64,000 nt of DNA from Siphonodentalium dalli (Eukaryota > Mollusca > Scaphopoda > Gadilida > Siphonodentaliidae): assembly GCA_032622095.1 (NCBI GenBank), contig CP136061.1:46941797-47005796 (forward strand), given 5' to 3'. Both the position numbers and the translations under genes were made by a program. The notes under the pieces are model-generated. The model was not told the DNA's origin. It saw only the letters and a program-made list of their open reading frames with translations, and made no database searches. Position 1 is the stretch's first letter, and each line of letters begins with the position of its first letter. Positions 39,401-54,400 of this stretch are shown here, in pieces.

Positions 39401-42400
39401 TTTATTGAGTCATAGTGAAGGAAAATGTGGACTCGACTTAGAATAGTTGTCATCGTGAATACTTTACTAAATTATTCATCAATATACTCCCAACTTTAAC
39501 TGCAATTGTATGTATTCGTAACCTTGACTGACTCGTCAAGTTAAACGCTCTTTATTTGGTATATGTATTCGCTTTTTAGCGATAGGTTCAATTGGATATA
39601 CTCACGACTGGACGCTCGGGCAAATTTATATTCTTTACGAGAGTTGTGCTCAAAACACCTTTTCTCGAAGTGGACGGAACAAATTCTGGACCATTTCGTT
39701 GGCAATCACTTCAATAGTTTCTGATTTTGCGCAACAGGTTTCCCACAGAAATCCCGCCAAATATCACGTAAAGATCGTTTGGAAATGAATGCAGAATTAT
39801 AACTAATTGCGAGTCACTATACCGGCCACAGCCGAAAACACTGCATTTATTTGGCATTGTCACGAATGAATGATTGTAAATACAGGACACTCGGGGCATA
39901 TATATGGAAAATTAAAAAAAGTCTTGAACACGCATCCGAATAGAGTTCACATGTCGGCTCGTGTTTTTATAAGCTTTATTTTTGACACGAAAGTGTTGTC
40001 TACCCCGCTCAATTGGCCTTCTATTTTTGTCAAAACAATAACTTTCCAAACAGCACTTATGACAAATTACAAGTGAAGATAACTCACCGGCCGATGACAA
40101 TTCACCACGTGTACACAATGCTATTGACATGCCCGGCAGTAATTTCATTACATGCACGCGCTGATGTCGATTCCGCATTTCCATCGCCACTCATAATTAT
40201 GACGTCATATAGATAGACACAATTAACTCCGACTCCGATTCCGTGTTTTTAATTAGTTTACTCATTTGACGTCATATGAGGATTTGCGACGGAGATAGCC
40301 GACAACCGGTGGGGTTATTATTTATTTATTTCTCGGCTTATTTATTACGCGATTATTATGGGACTTGGATCATTGTGATCAGAATAGGGGTGGCTTTCCG
40401 ATAATGTTTTGTTGTTTCATCAGGATAGCAATCCTTTAAATAAAATAATATACACCATTCATGATTCATATAAATCCTGAAAAGTTACCCATAATTCTGC
40501 TGTGGTTATGGAGTCGATTAATTAGAGCATTACTGTATGGCTATCAGGTCATGTCTAACAGTAGGACATATGTTTTTTTTCTTCTAATCATGAACATCAA
40601 ATTTACCTTAAGGCTTACAAATGCAGGCAGGACAATTTTCGACATGTATTTCTCGAATCCATTCAGCACATTTCCACTTGTACAATCGAGCAGACCGAAG
40701 GTGAGCTGCTGTACTATATTACCGGTTGTGACAGCCTTCACTGTATCCGTTCTCAAGAAATATAAACACATTCCCTCTAGCTTCTGAAAAAGCACAAAGA
40801 AAAAGATATGCAATGAATGCTATGCAACATTAATGGAACAAGCATGATTTATTACTTTGTACTGATTATCTGAAATAATCAATCACAAGCCTGGAAATAG
40901 TGTGTCGGACATTTGCAGAATGAGGTCCCCAGAGGGTGAAATTAGTGATGCTATCCTGCAACAGCTGTTACTAATTATGTGAACATTTCATATGGGAACC
41001 TCTCGTCGATGAGTATTTAGTAAAGAAAAATCCTTGAAAATGTGTGTCTAAGATTTGCAGAATGAGGTCTCCAGAGGGTGAATTTAGTGATGCTGTGCGT
41101 AGTAGCGTCACTAAATTCACCCTCTGGGGACCTCATGCAGATCTTAGTTATCCCATATCAGTAGAGGCCTCATCAAAATGAGGTTCCCAGAGGGTGAATT
41201 TGGTGATGCTAGCCACTGTGTGGGATAGCATCAGTAATTTCACCCACTGGGGACCTCATTCTGCAAGTGACAGACACACTATTTCAAGGTTTGACACTAA
41301 GTTTATGCAAGCAACATGCCAACTGAAAGAGATAAATTTCTACCAGAGAGATATTAATTGGCACAGACAAGTTATATATTAATGTCATGGCAAATTGAAC
41401 AAAATATTTAATTTCCAAAAGCAAGGTAGTATTTTAAAACAAATAACTTTTAAAACTATAAACTCAAAATAGAAATAACATGATATAGGAGTCTAGAGGG
41501 AATTAAACAATAAATACCTCACAATCTCCAGCAGTGATGAAGAGTTTCTTCTGTGTTGTTTCCTGAAATTTGTAGAAAATAATATCATATCACTCAAAAT
41601 CAATGGCACAGAACAACAGTCCCTTGTAGTGAGACGAAAACATCGTAATCTACTTTAAGTTCTAACCTGTCTACATTGTAAATAGTTTTACTGGTTTTTA
41701 TCTTTAACAAAAACAACAAACAAACAAATTTCTAATGGCGCATCAAATCAAATTGATCATGTACGACTCATAAACATCTTCAGCCAAACCATCTCATGAT
41801 CAGGCTACATCTAACATCAATTGAGTCATATAATATTTAGTCCTTTAATTCTCCTCCTCCAATAGTCAGTAAATGACTACAAGCCGTTTACCAAAGAAGG
41901 AGGTAACAGTAATATCGGACACGTAATAAATGTAATATCGGATTTGTAATAAATGCTAATAAGAGATTATTATTATGATTATACTGTCATGCTTAAAACT
42001 GATATTTTAGGACTCCTCATGTAGTGCACATGGTTAGTCTATGAAACTTTCAGGTATTATTGCCAAAACCTTATATATATATGTACTATTTCATAGATAT
42101 AGAATATTCAAATTACCGTATCCAAGGCGTACTCTAACTCTATAATATAAGGATATTCAAGGTAATTTTTTTTGGCAATTTTCAAGTTTTGTTTCAAGAT
42201 CTCCAATTATGCGTTCAGTGGTCTGTGAAAATCAATTTAAGCACTTTACAAACCATAAATGCTCATTAACCCTTCCATGACCGGAGCTTCCTGAAATTTG
42301 GCGTAAACCATGCGCCAAAGCATTCTCTTATATATGCGAGTCACCCAAAGGGCACATCACATATATAAGAGAATGCATTGGCCTAACATTATTTACCTCG

Positions 42401-45400
42401 ACCTTGTAAGCGAGTGCATTCTCTTATATATGTGAGGCTCCCAATGGGAGACTCGCATACATCAGAGAATGCACTGACACAGGGTCTTTAATGCTGCACC
42501 AGCGCTGCTCTCATCATGAAAGGGTTATGTACTTTCCAAACCTTAAATGGGTGTTAGTCAGATTCAAGGCTATTCCAGGGTTTCAAACATTATGTACAGT
42601 AATGCCCTAAGTAATCGACTCCTTAACCACAGAAGAATTATGGGTAACTTTTCAGGATTTAGTCAGAAATATGGCTTGTTGCCATTCATCGGAAAGCTCT
42701 GTGAGAGAAAACTGCATTTTATAGGGAATTCAGATTAATTCAGTAATAACTTACTCCCGATTGGTAGAAAAACATTAGCCTTCTTGATCCATTAGCAGCA
42801 AATATCTGCTGAATTGTATCAAACTGAAATAATATATATAACATGTATTAAATATGTTATTGCTATTGTGTACAGCTATGAGTGATATCAAAGCCTATTA
42901 CTATATTATTAACATTGCAACAAAAAAAGGCATTTGATGAAACATGATCCTTTATCCAATACAGTATATTCATTCATTCACATGAGAAACTCTTTATCAG
43001 TAAAGCAGAGCGAAGTCAAAAAAACATCAGCTCAGTTTACAGCAGTAAACTGGAGAGGAGACTACTAATTTTTACCATAAATCAGTTTTAACTGAGGTGT
43101 GACTGTCCCAATGGGACTAAGGATACCACCTAATGGCCACAAAAAAAGTTGGATGGACCTCATAATTGCAGGTGCACAGGTTTCCATGGTACTAAATATC
43201 TGTGCCAAGTTTTGAAAAAATGTAGGAATACAAGCTTGGACAAAGTTGTGTCCACGGACAGATGGGCTGAAGGACAGACAGATGAACAAGCTTCGTTACT
43301 AGGCAATTAAACTGTTGTTATCAAAAGTTGTTTTATGTTTGCTTATTACAAGCTTTCAGGGATACTAATACATAGTTATTGGAACTGATGTCGAGACCCC
43401 ACCTTTAAGTGAAACTTGTATTGTATTGAACTTATCAAGTTTCTATGCTATTTCTATGCTATTTTATCTGTGAGGTGGTTCTATTGAGTGTCACCTTCCT
43501 GTTTGTGACAGTTGTTTATAGGTATGTTAAGAGGAATTGATCGGCGACCTGACGCACCATTGTTTAGTCTGTTCAACACTTGTACGGCCTGTTTGTCCCA
43601 TTGTGACATCACTTGAGTTGTCAACAAAGCCGGCTCATTGATTAGATCCACATTGTAACCGTTATTTAAGTGTCTCATTGAGATTTCTGATCGCTGAAAT
43701 TCGATTTTATGAATCTTTCAATGCACATAATTGTTTATTCAACTCCTCGCAACATAACAGTCTGAAAGATGCAGCCTCAATAACAATTGTTATAAACAGT
43801 ACCCATGTCAATGTGATTCTTAATGATGGTACTTATCATGTAACAAGGTTTCGCTAAAGACAGAATTCTAAAGACTTTCAATTTCTATAGAAAAATCTTT
43901 ACCAGAGATGTACTATCAAGCACCAACTTTGAATAAACAAAAAATAATTACGATCATTTCAGCTGGTGATTTCGTGAAATTTGAAGTTGTGAATAATTAA
44001 AGGTATATTACTAGAAGTCCTTCCTGTTCACACCGAGTGGGGTCAGTGTTTGGAGGGCGAAAATCCAGTGGATTTCGCATCTTTGCGAGGTTGGGTTTCC
44101 AATTCGCTCTCTGGGTCACAGTTCATGATCTCAATGACCCAATGTTGAAGGTCACTTGTATCGTGGTCAGGTAGATTGAAGTGGAATGCTAACAGAGTAT
44201 CTCGACCAGGTGTTTTGATAGGCATGTTTTAAATTTATGCTTTGTCTCCCCTACGTATTGGGAGTTGCATTTGTTGTATGTGAGTAGATAGATACAGTTT
44301 TTCGTGAGGCAAATGTATCATGAGGCTCCCGTGAGATTGCGTATGTTTCTGTATGTAGAAATATTCGCATCTGTGATGCAGGCTTTGGTGTATCTACTTG
44401 GTTCCTCTTCCGTGCGGGAGCGTTTTTTCGGTCTGTTGTGACAGACAAGACAGTTGTGTCTGATACACGGTTTAATAGTACTGTCTCCAAATCACTGGCC
44501 ATAATACTGTCTGGTACAAAAGTAGCCATTGTTTAATACTGGTGTGAAGTAAAAATAGGTTAGGTATATGAGAAAATTAATTCTCCAATGAAAACACCAA
44601 ATATGAGAACCATGTGAGAACCATCCCACACATGAAAACCATATATGAGAACCATCCTACACATGACAACCATTATCGGCACTACACACACTCATCCATG
44701 CCTGACCCAAATGAAACCATGGCAACAGCCAATCACAACGAAGCTTCTCCCCACATGGACTATATAAAGGCGAGGTAATCCGTACTTTTTCACAAACCAG
44801 ATTTCATCCTGAAGGAGGATTTACAATAATTGAAACACATTGACCATATAGCAAAGGATTAGTTTTTTACTGGAGAATTCATTTTCTCATACAATAATGC
44901 CCTAAATAATCAACTCCTTAACCACAGCAGAATTATGATTCTGCTGTGGTTAAGGAGTCGATTATTTAGAGCATTACTGTAGCATTACTGTATGTTCAAC
45001 TATTTTAAAACTTCACACACTGCTTTCTCTTCCTTCTAATCATAAAAATTAATATGTGACACGTAGTGGAGAAACCACACATGCTGTGCCTCAAATTTGC
45101 CTTTTATCCCATTTTATCGGCAACATAACGCTAAGAATAATTTATGTCACATCATGCAGTGGTCATGATGGAGTTGACATGCCAACTTGACAAGATGTGT
45201 CACGGATTGTGCAATCTTGTCTGGATTCTGGCCCACAAATCCAAAATGACGTCTTCATTTTCTTTTTCATTAAGCTAACCAACGAAATTGGTCCAAATGA
45301 CATTAATAGGCCTAAACCACATGTGAATTAATTTGTGAGTTGTGAAGTAGTTACTTTCATTTTCATCGAGATGCTTCATTCCCAATTCCGTGTTTTTGCA

Positions 45401-48400
45401 ATCTCCACCATGTTGCTAACTGGAAGTCACGTGACAATTTCTCCAAAATCCATACCCGTGATCTTTGAAATATATGACGTCGTTCACCTGTGCCTAAGGT
45501 ATAAACAACCACCTGGTGGTTGACATGAAGTGCCATAAATGTTTCAGAGCTCTAGAGTTTCTTCCCATTGTCTACAGTTGCAAATTTTCTATGACCGCTG
45601 ACTAAATAAAATAATTGAACTGGCACAAATGAAACAATCTCAAATTTATCGAAAAATATAAGAAACAAAACACATATTTTCAGTGCTATAACGATGAGTT
45701 TGTTCAGAAATCTTCCACCTAGGTATTTTTTTTTAGATACCCTGTACCTATACATAATGTTGGGGTTTGATTGAGCCATGTCTGTTTAAAGTATGGATCT
45801 ATAAAACATATCAAACAATAATATAACAAGCATTCTAGATTACTTGTCGATATCATGCCTGAGTAACACCCATTTGATCAATAAAAGGCATATTCACGGA
45901 CGCAACTGATGAGGACAACAGGGCATAGTGTCTGCACCCTTAAGAATAGAAATAAATAATCATGTCTAACACTAATATCAATAATGAGTACCTTTGTACT
46001 TAAATAACAAGAGTTGCAGGGCTATTGCCCGCTACAACAGCATATACCTACCTACATGGCATACCGCCTAGTGTGGGCGAAACCTTAGTAGAAAAATCAT
46101 TGAATCATGACGATTCTTGATCACATCAATGGGTTATTATTTTTTTTAAATCTGTCCTTGTGTTAAACATCCTCCCTGAATTTCATTAAGATCTAATAGC
46201 CTATGGCAGAGATATTTGCTCGGACGGTTGAAAATATAACATTTCCAGACGACCAAAGAGGAATAACTCTATAATGGAAAATGCAAGCAACATCATTGAA
46301 TATGTCAATGTAAGCCCTCCTGATGATCAACATTCTTATCATTGTGCCAAATTTCATTGAGATCTGATAAACTACATTAAATAAATTCATTGAGATCTGA
46401 TAAACTAGACATGTGTTTTTCAGAATAATTATATGGTTGATATCAGGGAAGAAAGAACATAAACATAAATAATTGCGTAAGCATATATAGCCTGTAACAT
46501 AAGCAGCATCAATAAAGTATGAGTATAGTACAGTCAAGTCATGTACCTGACTTAGATTCTAACTTTCACCGATAACCAATAAAGACCCAAGGTCGAAACC
46601 TTTTTAATTAACCCTTTGTATACAAAGTGGATTCTTCCAGGCAGTTAAAAAGTGTACATCAGAATGGTCTATTATTCATTTGGAGGGATGTTGAGATGAT
46701 AAAAGCAGACGACAGATAAATAAAAGTTCAGAAGGAACCCTATTTTTTGGAGAGAAATGTTTAAATAGTAAGTTCAACAAATGTTGAATTTATTATCTGA
46801 ACATTTCCTATGGGAATTACTCATTAATGATGCTTTAGCATAGGGTAAAGGGTTAACCCTTTACCCAACAAACCGGCCAAAACCGGCCAAATAAAGCTTC
46901 AACAGCCTAAAATATCTTCGGTCTGTCTCAATAAAACCATACAAATATGGATATCATTGGAACCGGCTCCTTGACCACATTGTGATTGTTACAGTTATGC
47001 CCTGTGCCAATGCATTCTCTTATATATGCGAGTCGACCATAGGTCGCCTCGCATATATAAGAGAATGCATTGGCCTAAAAAAAATCTTTTTTTAACACTT
47101 TTTACCATTTTTTCTTACATTCTTTAACAATTTTATAATTTTTAATGTGTTAAGCCAATGCATTCTCTTATATATGCGAGGCGACCTATGGTCGACTCGC
47201 ATATATAAGAGAATGCATTGGCACAGGGCCGTTCTATTGGGTAAAGGGTTAAAAGAGAATGTATATGATGATAATTTATGTAAATAATTTCACCCGCAAC
47301 TTTCAAATTTTAGTCATGATAGAAACAAAAATCATTTTTCAATTTAAATATGAAATAATAACAACATACCCTGTCATCACCAACAATGAAATCCTCAACA
47401 GCAGTATCATCTATAGCAAGAGCATTAGAAATCTGAAAGAAACGAAGGCAATAAGAATAAACAAACTCAATATTAATTGCTAGTTAGTTGAAACAACATA
47501 CATATACCTATTTGATTACTTGATTTTCAATAAAAAAAACATTACATTTGACTCAAGATATGAACTCATTTTTGTTAAAATTACCATGTTGTTTACGTCG
47601 TTCACAGAGCACATGAGTGTCTGCGCACGCATTCATGGCTAAAATTAATTAATTTGTTGCATATATTCTGTTGAGTATAATAGGAGATGGTCTGATAAAT
47701 GGCCAGATTTAGTGTACAGTACCCCTTTAGGAATAAAAAATATAAAAAAATAATAATTCACATGCCTGCCCCAATTTTCCAAAAAAGTTGAATGAGAATC
47801 TAGCAATTTAAATGAGCTTTTTCACAGGTGATCAATCGAATATTGACACAAAATCTGATAAAAATTCCTCTTTAAAAAGTCAATATCTGACCATCAAAAG
47901 ATCCAATGAATGGTCTCATATGTTCGATCTCATTATTTGGTCGATATAGAGATTTACACAAATATATTTTTATGGTGTCGAGTTGGATCGGGCATCTTTA
48001 AATATTGTTAATTACTCCCAGCTTGACCTTGACATGAAGGTTTAAATGCCGAGTTCTATTAATTAACATACCTTCAAAATGAGATATCTGTGTCTGTCAT
48101 CCAACTGAAAAGAATCAACAAAAACAATTAGTAAATTAATAAATAATTACAGTTGACCATAGGCGTCTTTTCACAGAGTTAATGAGCTCGAGTCATTAAT
48201 GTTTCATATCGGTCATGCCCGGCAAACCATCTTAAATCAGGTTAATCAATATACTTCATTAAAGTTTCAAATCTCATCAACCAAATGACCAATAAATAAG
48301 TACACTGTACACTTAAATACTATGGCCAGGGCTGATGAACTCCATGTATGAAGACAAATCAATTTACTGAAAACTTTAACCCTTTGAGTGCCAGGCGCCG

Positions 48401-51400
48401 ATCTCATCGGCCCGAATTTACGGTCTGTAAAATTGGCCCTAAAAAAAATCAAAAATAGATTTTTTTTTTTGTGTTGAATTTGTTTGGGGTATGCTTAAGC
48501 ATGCTATAGTGAATTTAAAAACATACTGGATAAAACCATAGGGGCATGTTATAACTCAAAACTATCACCAAGTATTCATAGTAATAATTTTGATGTCCAT
48601 GAAAAATGTAAGATTCCCTGGCACTAAACCTACAAAATAAGTCTGGTAAAGAATATAAGAAATAATCATTAAAATTGTAAAAAATTGTAAAAAATAATAA
48701 CAAGTGATGAAAAAATGTTAGGCCAATGCATTCTCTTATATATGCGAGGCAACCTATGGTCGACTCGCATATATAAGAGAATGTATTGGCACAGGGTATA
48801 TGGGTTGATACAAAAATCGGACCTGGCACTGAAAGGGTTAAACTAGGGCAGATGAACTTAGCTAATTGAATTGAATTCAATATATTTTATTATAGTGACT
48901 TGTGTATAAATAGAATACATATGCGTACAAAAGTTATGTTACATGTCCAATACACCCGGCCGTTAAGGCCTATAAGTCACTTTAAGTCCCATATTTACAT
49001 TAAATTGCATTGTGTGGTGTCAAAACTATGGACTGTCTCCTCTCGAATGCTTTATGTACAAATTTTGATGTCTGACGTGGAAAGTTAGTCATTAGATAAC
49101 CAGCCATGAAACTAAGAGTAGTTACACCATTTATCCAGAAATGTATCTTTGTGAAGAAGTCAACTCTGATGTCATCGTATGCTCCACATGAAAAAATGAA
49201 ATGGAGTTCATCCTCAACAATGTTCCTCTCGCAAAATACTGTATTAAAGCAGCTCATAATATTGATGTTATAGATTTTATAATATAAATTTATTATATAA
49301 CATTAAAAAGGTCCCTTTGGAATGAAATCATTCTAAAGCTTTCTATTAACCCTTTCATGAGGTTCATGATGGGAGCTGTGCTGGTGCAGCATTAAAGATC
49401 CTGTGCCAGTGCATTATCTTATATATGCGAGTCTCCCATATGGAGACTCGCATATATAATAGAATGCACTTGCTTACAAGGTCAAGGTAAATATTGTTAG
49501 GCCAATGCATTCTCTTATATATGCAAGGCTCCCTATGAGAATGCATTGGCACAGGGTTTCCCAAAATTTCATGAAGCTCCAGTCAATGGAGGGTTAATGT
49601 ACCGACAAATAGGACACCTTCAACTTGAATATCAGAGACTACCAGAATTACCCATAGGAATATCAGTTGCTCCATCTCCTTAATGGAAACAGAGTACCAA
49701 AATTCCAATTTCACAAAGCAGTTCCAAAACATCATTATTGGAATTTGGAATAGGAACACCACTATTAAAATGATTTGAAGATATGAAAATTGGGAAGGGG
49801 GGGGGGGGGGGGGGGGGTAAGTATTCTAAGAATCTCATGATGTACATTTAAAATTAAAGTAATTTTTTTTCTCTTGAGCATTATATAAAGCAATGGTGCA
49901 TAAATAAGAGGTAAAATATTTCAAATAAAACTTTTGAGGAATATTGGCAGATAGAGCGTTAACACATTCAATGCCGACGCCCATTCAACTACATCCACAA
50001 AGTACGAGATAACTCGTAGTCGGCAGTGAACGTGTTAACTGGATAACAACATGCACTAAAGACATTCATATGAAATGCATGAAAGACTCCCGCAATGTTT
50101 TAAATCTATTGAGTACATTCCGGTATTGTTACGCTGCTCTATTCTTATTGATCGTTGGTTGATATTACATGCTGCTTGCTCAATGTCTCCTGCTGGTCTC
50201 TCCCTACGTATTCATGATTAAATCAAATTATATGGGGCAAGAAATATATGAAGACAAACTATCTGACATGACAATACATGCTTCTATGGTGACGGAAATC
50301 AAGACATATTTGCTCAATCAGTTGCGTGACAGAACACAATGATAATTTAGCAGGCTCGCATTAACAGTCGGAGAATTAAGACTTTCCTTTAGGCTAGTCC
50401 TTGCATTTTAGACTCGGAATAGAATGGAGAGCAAACAGGTACACTGAGAAGAAATAACTAATTTGATGGCGTGATATATCTCCAGGTACTTGTGAGAAAA
50501 ATGCACCAAATCAATAAAGGGTGAATACACATGGAGATACAATGTCTTACGAGGCTAGTTGTCACAGTTCGGCATAGCATGGGATCGCAAACAAGTACAC
50601 TGAGAAGAAATAACTAATTTAATAGTGTGAAATAACTCCAGGGAGCGAAAAGGCACCTAATCAATAAGAGCTGAATATACAGTGTGTCTTTTATAAGAAA
50701 TTACTTACTACCCTATGCCAGAAACTATTGTGGTTGTTAAAACAAGAACCTCAGAATATTTTTTATTTTCAGACCAATTTCCATGTAAAAAGAACAGTTG
50801 CAGAAGTTAAATACATACATTTAACATGTATTTATTGTGGAACAGACTGAGAATCTGAAAGAAGTCATTTCTTCCTATCAATTTTTAGAGGAAATTAACT
50901 CTAACCCGGAATAGCCATGATGATTGAATGATGTTGATTCAATACCTTCAACTTTTTATATTAAAATAGCTTGCATTTTAGAGAAATTTTATGTTATAAA
51001 AAAAAAACAAAAGATTTATGTTATATCTCGACTGATAGGATGTATGTCTGAATAATGCAGCATCCACTTTATCCACTGGGCAATCCCAATGGGACTAAGG
51101 ATACCCTCCCCCATAGCAGCCAGGGCGAAAATGTTTTACTCACTCAAGTATGCCCTGGAAAGGTAATTAAGTCGGATTGACCTCATAATCGCAGGTCCAC
51201 TAGTTACCATGGTACTAAATATCTGTGCCAAACTTTTAAAAAAATTGACCAAAAAAAGTAGAAATAAAAGTTCAGACAAATTTGTGTCTATGGACAGACA
51301 GACGCCCGACAGACATATATTATCTATTTGTCTGACTGCCATCTACCAATTTATTCTGAACACCCCTCCAAATGAATAATAGGCAATTCCTATGTATAAT

Positions 51401-54400
51401 TTTATAACTGATGGAAGAATCCATTTTGTAAAGAAATGGTTAAAAACGTTAACTCTTTCTATACAAAATACTCATTGATGAGTAGTTCCCTTGGGAATAA
51501 GTTAACAAATGACCATTGACCGTTTGTTGAACTTATTATCTGAACATTTCCCACGAATTAATAGAAATGATTCTGCGCTTGTATTAACTGTTCTCTGTCT
51601 GCCATCTTCAAATATTTCCTGAACATCCCTCCGAATGAATAATAGACCATCCCAATCTATACTTTTATAACTGATGGGAAAATCCATTTTAGTAAAGAAT
51701 GGGTTAACCCTTTACCCAACAGAAGGGCCCTGTGCCAATGCATTCTCTTATATATGCGAGTCGACCATAGGTCGCCTCGCATATATAAGAGAATGCATTG
51801 GCTTAACACATTAAAAATTATAAAATTGTTAAAGAATGTAAGAAAAAATGGTAAAAAGTGTTAAAAAAAGATATTTTTTAGGCCAATGCATTCTCTTATA
51901 TATGCGAGGCGACCTATGGTCGACTCGCATATATAAGAGAATGCATTGGCACAGGGCATAACTGTAACCATCACAATGTGGTCAATGAGCCGGTTCCAAT
52001 GATATCCATATTTGTATGGTTTTATTGAGACAGACCCAAGATAATTTAGGCTGTTGAAGCTTCATTTGGGCGTTTCTGGGCGTTCTGTTGGGTAAAGGGT
52101 TAATAACAGAATAATGAGTGGATATGTGAATGGGAGTTGAGAAAATCGGATGTGAAGACCGAGACAGGCAAGCTACATAAAACAGGACAATGATCACGAT
52201 ATTTCTCTAGAATTAACTCCATCTAAATGATAATAGACTGTCTCCACTCAAACACATTAAACATACACAAGTAAGTAATGAACATAATCCACGCATTGTA
52301 TATACCAAGAGAATACCACAACATAAAAGAGGTATATTGATTATAGCCATGTTTGGTTTAAATGTTCTATGTTGTTACGGCAGTTAATAATCTTCCCTTT
52401 CTTCATTTATTTTTTGCACGAGGCTGCCTTGACATTATATAGAATATGCTCCAGACAGAGAACAAATACTGATCCTATATTGGTATCATTAATGGTCAGC
52501 AGATTTGTCGAGAGTGCTGTATTAAAATTTTGCAAGAGTATTGTACTCCATATTCGCGGCAGCAATTAAATACTAAAATTATCAATATTAACTGTTTTTT
52601 ATACTACTAAATGGATCAGTCTGAAAGCTGCTGTATCTAGGATTGTTTTAACACTTCCATGACTGGAGCTTCCTGAAATTTTGTGAAAACACGGTGCCAA
52701 TGCATTCTCTTAACTATGCGAGTCTCCTATAGGGAACCTTGCATATATAAGAGAATACATTGGCCTAACAATATTTATCATGACCTTGTAAGCTAGTAAA
52801 TTCTCTTATAAATGCGAGGCTCCCTATGGGAGATTTTCATATATATAAGAGAATGCACTGGCACAGGATATTTAATGCTGCACCAGCTCCCATCATGAAA
52901 GGGTTAATACCAACTGTGCAAGCAATATGATGACTATTTTCAACAAATAACAGAATCAACTTGAAGATCATCCTGTTCCTTAAAGTAAAATCAATGTCAT
53001 TTCAATGGTATTTTTTGTTGTTGGGTCGTTTCCGGCCAAAGGCCGGATGGTTGGACTGCAGTTTGCATGTCCCTTCACCCTTTCAATGGTATTGTTTCAT
53101 TTCCCTATTATTATATAAGTACAGTCTATATTAAATGGATTCTCACAGTCAGTTAAACAGTGTACATCAGAATGGTCTATTATTGATTTAGAGTGATGTT
53201 AAGAGATAAAAGCAGACGGCAGATAAATAAAAATGCCAAAGGATCCTGAAGGATCCCTATTTATTGAGGGAAATGTTTAGATAATAAGTTCAACAAATGA
53301 CCTATGGTCGTTTGTTGAACTTATTATCTGAACATTTCCTATGGGATAATTACTCATCAATGATGCTTTAGTAAAGAAAGGGTTGAACTTATTATCTGAA
53401 CATTTCCTATGGGATAATTACTCATCAATGATGCATTAGTATAGAAAGGATTATTCCACACGTTTCTGAGGGCTAGCATCACCAAATTCACCCTCAGGGG
53501 ACCTCACTCTGCTTAGGCCTCATCTTCTGGGAAGTATCTATAGTCTCAAATTGACATCATTTTTATTAACTTTTTCTGTTCAGTTTCCCTTAATTTGAAG
53601 AAGATAAAATGCTTAATCAAGGTGACTAATGAGTGAACATCACCAACTTCAGGTGGGGATCTTCAATCTGATCCTAGGTCTCCCATAACAGTTGAGGCCT
53701 AAGCAGAATGAGGTTCCTAGAGGGTGAAATTGTAGAATCTAGCCCGCTGTGCGGGGTATCATCACTAAATTCACCCTCTGAGGACCTCATTCTGCAAATG
53801 TCAGACACACTATTTCAAGGCTTTGTTAATATGAAGAATAAGTATCATACCCATCAATGGAGGCAAACAACCAACTAGTAACTAAGAACTCTGTCAACTA
53901 ATTCACAAGTAAGGTGCAAATATCAATAGTAGAAAACAGAAAGCCCACGGAACGCCCAAACAAACATGATATAAATATGAACAATGTTAATTAAAGGAAA
54001 GATACGGATATCAGCGATAATCAATAGGATAATTGGTTTTAATATGCTTAATTCTGATTGTGTCCTGAAGGGTTCTAACCCGGGTAAATACATGATAGCA
54101 GACTATCCGAGATCTCGACATAAATTGCCTGCTAGTTGAGTGCATCGTAAACAGTCTGTAATGTTTTCAGTCAGGTATACATTACATTACCAGGATTGCA
54201 TGCTTTAAAATAGAGGTGATAGTGATCTCTACATGATATGCCAGAGTTTTTACCAAGATCGTTCCTTGTCAGGCTAAATTAGCCAACATCAGTGAGAGAA
54301 TGGTGACGGTACAGTAATGCCCTAACTAATCGACTCCATAACCACAGCGAATTATGGGGAGAGCTTTCCGATGAATGGCAACAAGCCATATTTCCGACTA

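Noticed and set aside
40607-40621. Alternative exon 8 donor GTAAGC, five codons earlier
   Set aside because: Keeps phase, but shortens the spacer before the DWG block; the AAG|GTAAAT site fits the family spacing better. Not excluded.
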